Assembly: GCA_019359325.1 (NCBI GenBank)
Contig: JAHHHN010000004.1
Location: forward strand, 1-64,000
Source of the DNA: Mojavia pulchra JT2-VF2
GTDB lineage: Bacteria; Cyanobacteriota; Cyanobacteriia; Cyanobacteriales; Nostocaceae
Reading direction: 5' to 3'
Length of the DNA stretch: 64,000 nt
The position numbers and the translations under genes are program-made. The notes under the pieces were generated by a model. It was not told the DNA's origin, searched no databases, and saw only the letters and a program-made list of their open reading frames with translations. Positions 9,067 through 17,753 of the stretch are shown in pieces (within the stretch, counting starts at the first letter, position 1; the number at the start of each line of letters is the position of its first letter).

Positions 9067-9775
9067 TTTTCTGCTCCTTCGTAGAACTCAATTTCTAAGA
9101 CTAGTTTGATGTCAACTACTACCTAATCAAACTAATTAGAATTCTATGCGACTCACTCTAGAATTAGTAGAAAATTACCACTTTAATTAAGGCAGTAATT
9201 TTATGAATATTACTAATCTTTGCATGGATTAATAGATAAGAATGCTACAATTAATCAAGATTCACAAATACTAGTAAATTCATTTTATCTTAAATTTAAT
9301 CTTAGCAAAATTAAATGCAAGTTGTTGCAATTGTTCAACTTAAATTTTCACGAAATTAAATTTACCAATCTTCTCTCTACAGGTAGAGACTTACTGATTA
9401 CGACAAAATGTTTTTTAGACTAAAAACTAATATTGATGAGATAAATTATATCAACGGTTATTTATATTATTGTCTCTTTATGTTAACAATACTTTTGAAA
9501 TACTCTAGCTTAATTCTCTAAGTAGAGGATAGACATAACTAGAAATACATATACTATGTATTACCAAGCAATAATTTTGTAAGCCCCTAGTCTTAGACCT
9601 ACTAGGAGCTTTTTCTTAATTTTTATCTATCTCATTGACGGTATATATCAAAAGAGGTAGTAGCAATTTTATGGCTCTATGGGTATATCTATAATTAATT
9701 CTAATGGCAGATTGGGTAATAGCTATTGCTTTGTTAATCTCTATTCATAACTGAAAACCCTACCAATTAGGAAAA
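9067..9775. other. long gene-poor region upstream of glsB-like gene
   Basis: About 700 bp with roughly 70 percent A+T. The only open frame (9220-9423) looks random. A free-standing intrinsic terminator at 9582-9614 suggests a short plus-strand transcript may end here. Confidence 0.5.
9582..9614 (+). terminator. orphan intrinsic terminator, possible small RNA 3' end
   Basis: AGCCCCTAGT (9582-9591) faces ACTAGGAGCT (9601-9610), followed by TTTT. No coding gene lies upstream on this strand for about 1.2 kb apart from the PTOX gene, which has its own terminator. The CCCTAGT...ACTAGGG stem resembles the nsiR1 terminators at 47.3-48.6 kb. Confidence 0.5.
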
Positions 9776-10048
9776 ATGAACATTATTGCTTGGCTTGTTT
9801 TAGGTCTAATTGCTGGCGCGATCGCCAAAGCTATCTATCCCGGTCATCAAGGTGGTGGAATTTTAGGAACCATCATATTAGGAATCATCGGTGCTTTTGT
9901 TGGCGGTAGTTTAGGTGTATTCTTTAGTACGGGAACCTTTGCCTTAACTGCTCCTACTCTCAGTATTACTGGAATCATAGTTGCAGTTCTTGGCGCACTG
10001 GTTGCTGTTTTCTTGTGGAACTTGTTAACCCATCGCAGTGCAGCGTAA
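9776..10048 (+). CDS. GlsB/YeaQ/YmgE-family stress-response membrane protein
   Basis: A 90-aa protein with three hydrophobic segments and the family signature IAWLVLGLIAGAIAK at the N terminus, then glycine-rich GGGILGTIILGIIGAFVGG. It belongs to the transglycosylase-associated protein family (PF04226), small inner-membrane proteins induced by stress whose molecular action is unknown. The AGGAAAA before the ATG is a weak ribosome site. A hairpin at 10130-10159 lies downstream. Confidence 0.9.
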   Translation: MNIIAWLVLGLIAGAIAKAIYPGHQGGGILGTIILGIIGAFVGGSLGVFFSTGTFALTAPTLSITGIIVAVLGALVAVFLWNLLTHRSAA

Positions 10049-10129
10049 TAAGTTAGCTGTTTAATCGAGTAATAATAAACCTCAGGGAACCTATTTAACT
10101 ATTTTTATCCCTGATTTAAATTAAAAGAG

Positions 10130-10159
10130 TAGCGCTTACCTATAGTTAGGCGAGCGCTA
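10130..10159. terminator. hairpin between convergent genes
   Basis: TAGCGCT (10130-10136) pairs with AGCGCTA (10153-10159), with inner pairing CCTA/TAGG. It sits between the stops of two convergent genes and may serve both. Confidence 0.6.
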
Positions 10160-10162
10160 TTA

Positions 10163-11245
10163 TTATTGTTGATAAAAAACCTCATTCAACCTCTCTACTT
10201 GGCTTCTCATCAACCTTTGCACGCTTACTAAAGCTCGATTTAACTCATAATTTCGGCAATTTGGATTCTGCAAATATGCCTGTTGTTCTTCCTCAATCAT
10301 TTTCACATCTTGACGCACTAAACCATCAAGAAATTTTTGTGCTGCGCCAAATAAACTATCTTTCACAAATCGGCGAAACCACACAGGTAATTTGTGTAAC
10401 CGCCAAAATGCATTTAATGATGTGAAATGAATCAAATAAGCTTTAGTTTGCGTTTCACTTACTGGACAAAGTAAACAATAAATCTTAAAATCTTGTCCCA
10501 AGGTTGAAGCCCAATGTGGATAAATATAACTTACATCCAAAGGTTCAGGATGCAAGCGCCGCAAAGCTGGGAAAAATAATTGGGAGATAGACCAAATTTT
10601 ATCTATTTTATAATAACTTTGTGCTGTATAATGAGCATCTACACGATTAGCATCTTCGTCAATATCTTGCAAAGCTGCTTCCGCCCAAGCTTGTAGATCC
10701 TGATGTAAATGTCCGTGATACATATCCATCAGGTTTTCAATTAAATAAGAATAATGAGCTTGACAATTAATTACTGAAACTGTGGCAATATAATTTAGAT
10801 GTTCCCATTCTGGTAAGCCAAGGGGTTCTATAGTTGGTGATTCGTTTCCCGGAAACAGCCAGATAAAACCGTCTTGTTCCTTTACGGGGTAAGTGCGAAT
10901 TTTACAACTTGGTAGTTTTTGATTTTCTGCTAAGTAGGGAACCGCCGCACATTTCCCCGATGAATCGAAGCGCCAACCATGATAAGTACATTCCAATTCA
11001 TGACCAGTAACTTGCCCATGACTGAGTTTAACTTGGCGGTGGGGGCAACGGTCTTCTAGGGCGTGGATTTTTCCTGTACTATCTCTGTAAAGAGCGATCG
11101 CTTCCTGCCAAAGTATCACACCCACAGGCTGATTTTTAACTTCACTACTACGAGCAACCACATACCAATGGTTCGGGTTAATACCCAATTGACGGACATC
11201 ACGACTTTGCACAGATTGAGAGAGAGAGGTTATAGGCTCGCGCAT
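10163..11245 (-). CDS. Rieske [2Fe-2S] aromatic ring-hydroxylating oxygenase-type protein
   Basis: A 360-aa protein with an N-terminal Rieske centre: C67-x-H69 and C86-x2-H89 (DRCPHR and CTYHGW). The non-haem iron region is NLMDMYHGHLHQ (about 171-182). The architecture matches pheophorbide-a-oxygenase/vanillate-demethylase-like monooxygenases, which are common in cyanobacteria. No C-terminal membrane helices typical of plant PAO are obvious. It probably oxidises an aromatic or tetrapyrrole-like substrate with a ferredoxin partner, none of which is encoded nearby. The ATG at 11245 starts directly upstream of the Rieske domain, giving a normal N-terminal length. Confidence 0.85.
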   Translation of the reverse strand: MREPITSLSQSVQSRDVRQLGINPNHWYVVARSSEVKNQPVGVILWQEAIALYRDSTGKIHALEDRCPHRQVKLSHGQVTGHELECTYHGWRFDSSGKCAAVPYLAENQKLPSCKIRTYPVKEQDGFIWLFPGNESPTIEPLGLPEWEHLNYIATVSVINCQAHYSYLIENLMDMYHGHLHQDLQAWAEAALQDIDEDANRVDAHYTAQSYYKIDKIWSISQLFFPALRRLHPEPLDVSYIYPHWASTLGQDFKIYCLLCPVSETQTKAYLIHFTSLNAFWRLHKLPVWFRRFVKDSLFGAAQKFLDGLVRQDVKMIEEEQQAYLQNPNCRNYELNRALVSVQRLMRSQVERLNEVFYQQ

Positions 11246-11461
11246 TTTTAATTAAACGTTTGGTGTTTAGGTGCAATTAAAGAGATTTTATAGATACTAT
11301 TTTGTTGAAATTTAAGTAATATTTTTACTATTGTTCACCTAAAAAACAATTTTACATCGCTGAAGATTAGACTATCACTTTAGGAAGCTTAAACTAACCT
11401 TGCCTACAAGCTATAAAGTATGTGTAGATAAAACAGTAACCATATTCAGGCAAAAATCTGT

Positions 11462-11941
11462 ATGACAAACTACCAAGAAACTTTATCTAGCACTGATTTT
11501 GTTAATGAGTTAATCGTGGAGACGACAAGCATTAATCATGTGGAAATCATCGAAAATGTCATCGATAGTCTAGAACAAGATGATAGTGCAATGGTTAGCC
11601 GCACTCCAGAGGGTGGCTATCTCTGGAAGTTTAAGTACGGCAGCGTGGAAGTATTTGTTCAGCTCAATGGTACAAATGATGAAGATACGATCACAGTTTG
11701 GTCTTCGGTGCTAAAGTTACCCGCCAAAGATGAACCCAAATTGATGCGGCATTTATTAGAGATGAACTGTTCTAGCACCTTTGAAGCTCGTTTCGGTATT
11801 ATTGAAAATCAGGTGGTTGTGATCTCGACACGCACCTTAGCAGAGATATCTCCAGGGGAAGTTTCCCGGTTAATTACCATTGTGGCAACGATCGCTGATA
11901 ACAACGACGAAGCTTTACAATCGGAATTTGGTGCAGCTTGA
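11462..11941 (+). CDS. YbjN domain-containing protein
   Basis: A 159-aa acidic soluble protein with the alpha/beta YbjN fold. The central core WKFKYGSVEVFVQLNG...DTITVWSSVLKLP and the following helix LMRHLLEMN are typical. YbjN proteins resemble type III secretion chaperones structurally and are annotated as sensory-transduction regulators; their function in cyanobacteria is unclear. It lies 30 bp before the lipoate-ligase-like gene on the same strand, so the two may be co-transcribed. Confidence 0.8.
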   Translation: MTNYQETLSSTDFVNELIVETTSINHVEIIENVIDSLEQDDSAMVSRTPEGGYLWKFKYGSVEVFVQLNGTNDEDTITVWSSVLKLPAKDEPKLMRHLLEMNCSSTFEARFGIIENQVVVISTRTLAEISPGEVSRLITIVATIADNNDEALQSEFGAA

Positions 11942-11971
11942 GTAATTTTGAATTAAGGTGTGCTGTATTGA

Positions 11972-12709
11972 ATGCATAGCAAGCAGGTTTGGCGACTGAT
12001 TCCTTTGCTAGAAGCTGCTGGTAATTTACAAATGGCAATTGACCGCTGGTTGCTAGAACAGCACCAGTTGGGAAAACAGCCTCCAACTCTGCGGTTTTAC
12101 ACTTGGTCGCCACCCGCTATTTCCCTCGGTTATCATCAACGCCAATATCCTGAATATTGGCAAAATATAATTTGGCAAGGTCAAAAACTGGATGTGGTGC
12201 GGCGTCCTAGTGGTGGACGCGCAGTATTACACCAAGGTGATTTAACTTATGCTGTCGTCACATCTGGACTGAATGGTAATCGCTTCCAGGTGTACGAAAA
12301 AATTTGTGAGTTTTTAATTGAAGGATGGCGATCGCTTGGCGTTAAATTGAGCTATGGTACAACTGGGCGAGGCTATATCCATAATCCTAACTGTTTTGGC
12401 ACTTCCACAGGCGCAGATTTAGTTTTGTCAAATGGAGCCAAATTCATTGGTAGCGCCCAAATGCGGCGAAGTGGGACAATTTTGCAGCATGGTTCCATCC
12501 GCTTGCAGCCCGATACAGAACTGTTCGCTAGGGTATTCGGTGCAGAAAGTTTTCCCAACCTCCAACTAGCCCAAAACCTAAGTGTAGAAGAAATTATTAC
12601 TGCTTTGGTTATTGCTGCTAGTAATTGTTTTGCTATGCAGATAGAAATGCAACCCTTATCACAGTCTGAATGGGATGAAATTTTAGCCCAGCCTATTCTT
12701 GAGTGTTGA
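11972..12709 (+). CDS. lipoate/biotin-protein ligase family (LplA/LipM-like)
   Basis: A 245-aa member of the BPL_LplA_LipB fold. The ligand-binding signature is VVRRPSGGRAVLHQGDLTYAV; the later NGAKFIGSAQMRR carries the catalytic lysine region, and LQHGSI follows. It should attach or transfer lipoyl or octanoyl groups to E2 or GcvH proteins, or act as an octanoyltransferase. A cysteine (NCFGTS segment) could serve as the LipM-type nucleophile. Its last 17 bp overlap the end of the convergent HD-domain gene. Confidence 0.85.
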   Translation: MHSKQVWRLIPLLEAAGNLQMAIDRWLLEQHQLGKQPPTLRFYTWSPPAISLGYHQRQYPEYWQNIIWQGQKLDVVRRPSGGRAVLHQGDLTYAVVTSGLNGNRFQVYEKICEFLIEGWRSLGVKLSYGTTGRGYIHNPNCFGTSTGADLVLSNGAKFIGSAQMRRSGTILQHGSIRLQPDTELFARVFGAESFPNLQLAQNLSVEEIITALVIAASNCFAMQIEMQPLSQSEWDEILAQPILEC

Positions 12710-13307
12710 GAACTGGTGCTTCTTTCAAATAACCTGCGGCGACACAATCATCAATCAATTGCAAAACAAACGGCCAAAGTTCCGGCGCACCAGTCTCTAC
12801 AGGTGCTACCCGCTTCATCACTTGATCGCGTCTAATACCATGAATCCGCCAAGTTCCGCCTTGAGTTTGCTGGTTGTGCAGTAGAGGTTGTATCCGATCT
12901 AAAGCTGCGGCGAATTTAGCAGTGGGTGTTTCTCCTACTTCAAACTCATCCCAAAGTGAACGCAATTCTCTACCCTGATCCTCTGGCAAAATTCCAAATA
13001 GTCGTGATGCTGCTTGTAATTCCTTTTCTGCCTTACTGCAATTTGCCTGGACATCGTAGCAAAAGGTATCACCTGCATCAATTTCTACTAAATCGTGAAT
13101 CAGTAGCATTTTGATCGCACGGAATATATCAACTCCTTCCGGGGCATATTCTGATAGTGCGATCGCCATTATCGCCAAATGCCACGAATGTTCAGCACTA
13201 TTTTCTCGCCGCGATCCATCCATCAGCAAGGTTTGGCGCAGTATATGCTTGAGGCGATCAATTTCAATGATGAATTGGATTTGTTGAGTCAGCTGGTTGC
13301 TTTGCAC
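12693..13307 (-). CDS. HD-domain hydrolase, 5'-deoxynucleotidase YfbR-like
   Basis: A 204-aa protein with the HD metal-site order: H in RRENSAEHSWHLA, then HD in LLIHDLVEIDAGD, and a later D in AAALDRIQPLLHN. This is the arrangement of the YfbR/YGK1 subgroup of HD hydrolases that act on deoxynucleoside monophosphates. It is cytoplasmic. The tail overlaps the lipoate-ligase gene by 17 bp in convergent orientation. A related but distinct HD phosphohydrolase activity cannot be excluded. Confidence 0.85.
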   Translation of the reverse strand: MQSNQLTQQIQFIIEIDRLKHILRQTLLMDGSRRENSAEHSWHLAIMAIALSEYAPEGVDIFRAIKMLLIHDLVEIDAGDTFCYDVQANCSKAEKELQAASRLFGILPEDQGRELRSLWDEFEVGETPTAKFAAALDRIQPLLHNQQTQGGTWRIHGIRRDQVMKRVAPVETGAPELWPFVLQLIDDCVAAGYLKEAPVLNTQE

Positions 13308-13382
13308 GGGTATTTTTTAATTACTACCTTACTCAGCTTAACGGTTTGACAATTTTCTTTTCTACCTGCCACCACTCTTTAG

Positions 13383-13559
13383 CTGCGGATTAATGATAAT
13401 GATGCTAATAAACAGTGGCGAATCATTTACCGGATTGACCCAGATGCAATTGTTATATTAGATGTCTTTAACAAGACCACTCAGAAAACGCCCAAACGAG
13501 TGATTCAAAACTGTCAAAAACGTTTGAGCTTATATGACAAAATCTCTAAGGAGAGCTAA
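13383..13559 (+). pseudogene. 5'-truncated HigB/RelE-type (Gp49-like) toxin gene
   Basis: The frame 13383-13559 (58 codons) reads as the C-terminal half of a phage-derived Gp49/HigB-like mRNA interferase: LRINDN, WRIIYRIDPDAIVILDVF, then KTTQKTPKRVIQNCQKRL. An in-frame TAG at 13380 sits immediately before it, and no N-terminal half is recognisable upstream. The toxin therefore appears inactivated by deletion. The stop is 26 bp from the antitoxin start, the normal toxin-antitoxin gene order of higBA. The identification rests on family recognition by eye. Confidence 0.7.
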
Positions 13560-13585
13560 TTTTTACAAGAACGAACAACTGAATT

Positions 13586-13906
13586 ATGGATATAACTAAA
13601 CGTCAACGTCTGGAAGCAGCAGGTTGGCGTGTGGGAGATGCAGCAGACTTTTTAGAACTTTCACCTGAGGAGGTAGCTTTCATTGAAATGAAGCTATCTT
13701 TGAGCAGATATTTAAAGCAATTGCGCGTCAAAAACAACCTCACTCAAACAGATTTGGCTAAGAAAATCAACTCCAGTCAGTCGCGGGTGGCAAAAATGGA
13801 AACGGGTGATGCGTCAGTTTCTCTAGATTTGATAGTTCGGACTATTTTAGCTGTAGGTGGAACTCGTGAGGATGTGGCGATCGCCATTGCTTCTTCCCAA
13901 AGCTAA
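13586..13906 (+). CDS. XRE-family HTH antitoxin (HigA-like)
   Basis: A 106-aa protein. The helix-turn-helix occupies about residues 46-100: LRVKNNLTQTDLAKKI, then SSQSRVAKMETGDASVSL. The N-terminal part (DAADFLELSPEEVAFIEMK) is typical of HigA partners of Gp49-like toxins. It should bind its own promoter and neutralise a toxin, but the upstream toxin gene is truncated, so it now stands as an orphan antitoxin or regulator. The upstream segment AAGGAGAGC may provide its ribosome site. Confidence 0.85.
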   Translation: MDITKRQRLEAAGWRVGDAADFLELSPEEVAFIEMKLSLSRYLKQLRVKNNLTQTDLAKKINSSQSRVAKMETGDASVSLDLIVRTILAVGGTREDVAIAIASSQS

Positions 13907-13915
13907 CTGTATAAC

Positions 13916-13970
13916 AACCGCCAACACACGCTGATACATACTGTTAATTATCGGCGTACATCGGCGGTTT
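13916..13970. terminator. hairpin between convergent genes
   Basis: AACCGCC (13916-13922) pairs with GGCGGTT (13963-13969) across a loop that itself holds complementary CGCTGAT/ATCGGCG-type segments. Located between the antitoxin and site-2 protease stops. Confidence 0.55.
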
Positions 13971-13975
13971 AAAAT

Positions 13976-15172
13976 TTAATTAACAGTTGACTTAGCAATT
14001 GTTGCCAACTGCAACCCAGGCGGATAATTACCATCTTCTTTGATGCGCTTAATTTCTGCATCGCTGATCCGCCAATTTAACTTTTGTGCGATCGCCCGCA
14101 CAATATCTCCCCGATCAATTACACCAGCGACAGCACCTGCTGGCGAAAGTACAGTGATCCGGGGTAATTGTTCATTGTCTAGCTTGTTAATCACCTCCAC
14201 CAAGGAAGTTGATTCAGTAACCGTAGGTATTTCTGTTAGAGGATGCACAATACTTTGTAAAGTTTGGCTTTCCCATTCACTTCTTTCTACTAAGCGTAAA
14301 TCATCAATGGAAACCATGCCGCGATAACGTCCATCAGATGCGGCAAAATAAAACTCTGGGGCGGCGCTGTTTAATAGATACGCGTCGGCAAAAGAACGCA
14401 AAGTCTGGTCAGCATCAACTACCCGAAAGTCACGAGTCATAGCATCGGTAGCTGCTACCTTCAACAAGGTTTCTTGTAATGTAGTTACGCGGTCATAGCT
14501 GTTGGCGTTGCGGATACCAAACCAACCCAACAACACAATCCATAAACCTAGCGCTAATTCTCTAGTAAGAAAATCAATTGCAAATCCCAAGGCGATCGCA
14601 CTGTAACCTAAAAATTGTCCTGCTTTTGCTGCCCAGTGTACAGCTTGAAAGCGGTTACCTGTGACTTGCCATAATGCTGCCTTCAACACTTGTCCCCCAT
14701 CCAAAGGTAAGCCGGGAATCAGGTTAAATAGCGCCAAAACTAAATTAATTCTTGCCAAATCTCCTACCATTACACTCAATCGACTGGTATCAGGCACAAC
14801 ATAAGCCACAACACGCAGCAGAACAAACAAGGCAATACTAACTAAAGGCCCTGCGATCGCCACTTGAAATGCTTTGCCTGGAGTTTTGGATTCTTCTTCT
14901 ATAGCAGCAATGCCACCAAATAAAAATAGGGTAATCGAATTAACTTTAATGCCTTGCGATCGCGCTACCAAACTGTGGCCTAATTCATGCAATAACACTG
15001 AACCAAATAGCAGCAGTGCCATTACTATTCCTGCACTCCAAGCTATGGCACTTCCCCATTCCTGGTAGGCTACCCCAAAATTAAGGGTTGCCAACCCTAA
15101 AATCACGAACCACAAAGGATCTAAAAACAGTGGAATTCCAAATAAAGAACCGATTCTCCAATTTGTTTGCAT
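13976..15172 (-). CDS. site-2 protease (M50) with two CBS domains
   Basis: The protein (398 aa) has an N-terminal multi-pass membrane domain with the zinc motif HELGH (H62-H66) and the third ligand in PGLPLDGGQ (D158), the defining pair of M50 intramembrane metalloproteases. The C-terminal half (about 235-370) carries two CBS modules (VAATDAMTRDFRVV and VHPLTEIPTVTESTSLVEV), which usually sense adenine nucleotides. It probably cleaves a membrane-bound regulator such as an anti-sigma factor. No candidate substrate is adjacent. It is a common cyanobacterial gene; start at ATG 15172. Confidence 0.93.
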   Translation of the reverse strand: MQTNWRIGSLFGIPLFLDPLWFVILGLATLNFGVAYQEWGSAIAWSAGIVMALLLFGSVLLHELGHSLVARSQGIKVNSITLFLFGGIAAIEEESKTPGKAFQVAIAGPLVSIALFVLLRVVAYVVPDTSRLSVMVGDLARINLVLALFNLIPGLPLDGGQVLKAALWQVTGNRFQAVHWAAKAGQFLGYSAIALGFAIDFLTRELALGLWIVLLGWFGIRNANSYDRVTTLQETLLKVAATDAMTRDFRVVDADQTLRSFADAYLLNSAAPEFYFAASDGRYRGMVSIDDLRLVERSEWESQTLQSIVHPLTEIPTVTESTSLVEVINKLDNEQLPRITVLSPAGAVAGVIDRGDIVRAIAQKLNWRISDAEIKRIKEDGNYPPGLQLATIAKSTVN

Positions 15173-15789
15173 AAGATTGTCCTAAAACTAGATATTTGCA
15201 GTAAAGAATGATAAATTTAATACAAGTATGCTTTTATACTATGTAATTTGCCATCTGATAAAAGCAAAGAGTACTCAGATAAGAAACAATGCTTAAGGTC
15301 ACGACTTCGCTCTACAATGATGGCGATGCTCTAATTTCTAGAATAGACAACTAATTCTATTTAATCACTTTGGGAAAATAAAATTTTTGTTCACCAACAA
15401 CTACTGATTTAAACATAAAGTATTTGTACCCTAATTTTAATCTTGGATATTACCTCTATTGGCAGTATTAGGCTATCACTTACGGTGTAAATTTTAATAG
15501 AAGTCACAAAGACGCAATCTATTAAAAACTGCTATAACATCCATTTATCAATCATAGCAATTACTCTAATGCTTATAACATCATAATATTTTTACACTGT
15601 TAGTACCTATCTCCTGAGTTCAATCTTCTTGCCATACACCCACCATTTTTTGTTAACTCTGTATAACTCAATTAGAGAAGGAGTTACAAATTTATAATAG
15701 TTTCTAAAATGCTTAACTACTGTAAAACAGAGATTCGGTTATCTTTAGCTTTAGACATTTTTTGACACTTTATTGACTATATAAATAAT
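15173..15789. other. intergenic region without a recognised gene
   Basis: AT-rich, about 617 bp, no clear terminator, operator or conserved RNA seen on either strand. Confidence 0.5.
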
Positions 15790-15981
15790 ATGATTTTCCA
15801 AGCTTTTTACATGAAAAATCTTGATGAAATAGACACTCTAAAACTTCCTTCTGCTGAAATACAAGTTCGCAGTATTGCAAGAAATATTTCATTAATTTCA
15901 ACTTTTATCGTGTATGCAATCTTCTTGCCACTGTTGATGATTTTTTATGACTGTTGCGAACTTAGTAAAGAAAATGTATAA
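15790..15981 (+). CDS. possible small membrane protein
   Basis: An open frame of 63 codons with one strong hydrophobic segment (about residues 34-55, ISLISTFIVYAIFLPLLMIF). A second in-frame ATG lies at 15811. No ribosome site precedes either ATG and no family is recognised. It is isolated in a 1.5-kb gene-poor region, so it may be a chance frame. Confidence 0.25.
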   Translation: MIFQAFYMKNLDEIDTLKLPSAEIQVRSIARNISLISTFIVYAIFLPLLMIFYDCCELSKENV

Positions 15982-16694
15982 ATTTTTATTTTTACTTTTT
16001 TTTCAAACAAATTTGCTGGTTCTGTTATAAAATAGTTTACTTAGTCTGTATTTTGCTGATAAATTGATTAATTAAATACCAATGTTTTAAGTTTACCTAA
16101 GTAAATTCGCTTAATTCAACAAAATATTTAAGCTTATATCAATTCTCAAAAATTTTGCTAAACATTTATCTGTGCGTCTTTCTCTGCCAAAGATACTATC
16201 GCGTAGCTTTCTTAGCTGTAGGGATACGAGTACTTAGCGAGATAACGCAGTCGCCTGGGTTAGGTTAACCCTTTCTGTTTTATATATAGTGTCGATACTG
16301 AAAACTGGGGCTTGAACTGCTAATAAAATTGATGGCATTACGGTTCTTTCTGCTGCAAGCACAAATCTATTTAGCTATGAAGAAGCAATAAGTCACTTCT
16401 CTATAACTATGTAACTATTTTGCGTATGGATTCGCTAAATTCTGCCTTCAAGGGGTTGCTAATTATTCCCCTTTCGGTTAGACGATTGCGTAGCGCGCCC
16501 TACTGCCCAACCGCACTCCGTCCGGTTGCCTCAAAGCAAAGCTTTGAGGAAGCCTGTTCTAAAATAGCAGGCTTGGCAGTATACGGGCGATCGCACATAG
16601 AGTTGATTGCACTTGCTGGAGAAAGAACCGGAATCAGTGTTTAGAGTAATTGATTTAACGAGACTATAAATTCAATGTCTCTGTTTGATCAACA
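15982..16694. other. repeat-bearing intergenic region upstream of psaK 3' end
   Basis: About 700 bp without a convincing gene. An open frame at 16420-16644 is rejected because it spans a palindromic repeat and a HIP1 site and is of atypical composition. Palindromic sequence typical of Nostoc interspersed repeats lies around 16485-16560. Confidence 0.55.
16529..16549. repeat. palindromic interspersed repeat
   Basis: CCTCAAAGC (16529-16537) and GCTTTGAGG (16541-16549) form a perfect 9-bp stem with an AAA loop, with partial pairing beyond to 16524 and 16554. GC-rich flanks (GCGTAGCGCGCCC) contrast with surrounding AT-rich DNA, indicating an inserted repeat family member. Confidence 0.7.
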
Positions 16695-16958
16695 CTACAA
16701 ACGACCGATGTTAGTTAAACCTAAAACAATACCAACGCCGATAACATGACCGAAAGCCATCGCAGCGATGAATGTCGGAACACTGACAGGTAGGACAGGC
16801 AGCTTAGGCCCTACTTGGGGATATTCAATTCTAGTAGACAGTAAAAGAACTACTATGCAACTGATGCTGATAATAATTGCTACTGTAGGATTCCACGCAG
16901 GTGTTGGTGGAACAGTTGGGGTAGCTGCTTGTGCTGCTAGTAAGATTGATGAAATCAA
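16695..16958 (-). CDS. psaK: photosystem I reaction centre subunit X (PsaK)
   Basis: An 87-aa protein with two transmembrane helices (about residues 25-42 and 60-80) and the PsaK signature [27 protein letters not shown] and [14 protein letters not shown]. PsaK sits at the periphery of photosystem I in the thylakoid, near the antenna interface. The N-terminal [14 protein letters not shown] is cleaved in some PsaK proteins. The gene is monocistronic. Confidence 0.95.
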   Translation of the reverse strand: MISSILLAAQAATPTVPPTPAWNPTVAIIISISCIVVLLLSTRIEYPQVGPKLPVLPVSVPTFIAAMAFGHVIGVGIVLGLTNIGRL

Positions 16959-17085
16959 GCTTTTGCCTCCTGAATAGGAAAATAATGTAGACCATCAAAA
17001 TTATAAAATTTATTAGGAAAGAACCAGAAAATATTGCAAAAATATAGACCTTTATTAGGTATTTATCTTGGATAACTCAATTGCT

Positions 17086-17718
17086 ATGCGAGTGAAAATT
17101 TGCGGAATTACTCAACCACACCAGTCTGTAGCGATCGCCTCTCAGGGCGCAACAGCCTTAGGATTTATTTGTGTGCCTACTTCACCCCGCTACGTTAACG
17201 TACAGCAAATTCGCGCAGCAGTAGCACCATTACCACAAAACATTGACAAAATTGGGGTGTTTGCCAACACTAGTATTCCAGAAATTGTCCAGATAGTTGT
17301 TGAGTCTGGTTTGACTAGTGTTCAATTGCATGGAGATGAACCCCCAGAATTTTGTGAGCAATTGCGTAAATCTCTACCCCAGGTAGAAATTATCAAAGCT
17401 TTCAGGATTCTTAATCTTGACCATCTTAAGCGAGTAGATAAGTACACCGATTATGTAGATACTTTGTTACTTGATGCCTATCATCCTCAGCATTTAGGTG
17501 GTACGGGTCAGACCCTAGACTGGAGTATGCTACAAAAATTTAGCCCAAGTTGCCCTTGGTTTTTAGCAGGGGGACTAACGCCAGATAACATTTTAGAAGC
17601 CCTAAGTCAGGTTAAACCCAACGGCATTGATTTATCTAGTGGTGTAGAACGGCAACCAGGAGATAAGGATTTAGATAAGACAGCACTACTGTTTGCAAAG
17701 CTAAAGGATGAAGCATGA
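17086..17718 (+). CDS. trpF: phosphoribosylanthranilate isomerase
   Basis: TIM-barrel enzyme of tryptophan synthesis converting N-(5-phosphoribosyl)anthranilate to CdRP. It has the N-terminal MRVKICGIT with the catalytic cysteine, the phosphate-binding [18 protein letters not shown] with the catalytic aspartate, and the C-terminal [10 protein letters not shown] and DLSSGVE motifs. A longer frame opens at TTG 17068, but ATG 17086 gives the usual N terminus, about 210 aa long. No other trp gene is adjacent, which is normal for cyanobacteria. Confidence 0.95.
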   Translation: MRVKICGITQPHQSVAIASQGATALGFICVPTSPRYVNVQQIRAAVAPLPQNIDKIGVFANTSIPEIVQIVVESGLTSVQLHGDEPPEFCEQLRKSLPQVEIIKAFRILNLDHLKRVDKYTDYVDTLLLDAYHPQHLGGTGQTLDWSMLQKFSPSCPWFLAGGLTPDNILEALSQVKPNGIDLSSGVERQPGDKDLDKTALLFAKLKDEA

Positions 17719-17753
17719 AATTTTTCATCTTCACCCTTCACACTTCATCCTTT
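17703..17753. terminator. inverted repeat shared by trpF and folE ends
   Basis: AAAGGATGAAG (17703-17713) pairs with CTTCATCCTTT (17743-17753). The left arm covers the last trpF codons and the right arm reaches the folE stop. A poly-A/T stretch follows at 17754-17760. It could terminate trpF. Confidence 0.6.

Noticed and set aside
9220-9423. 67-codon open frame upstream of glsB
   Set aside because: Low-complexity, Asn/Leu/Lys-rich translation of AT-rich DNA with no start signal.
16420-16644. 74-codon open frame
   Set aside because: It spans a palindromic repeat and a HIP1 site and has biased composition; no ribosome site.
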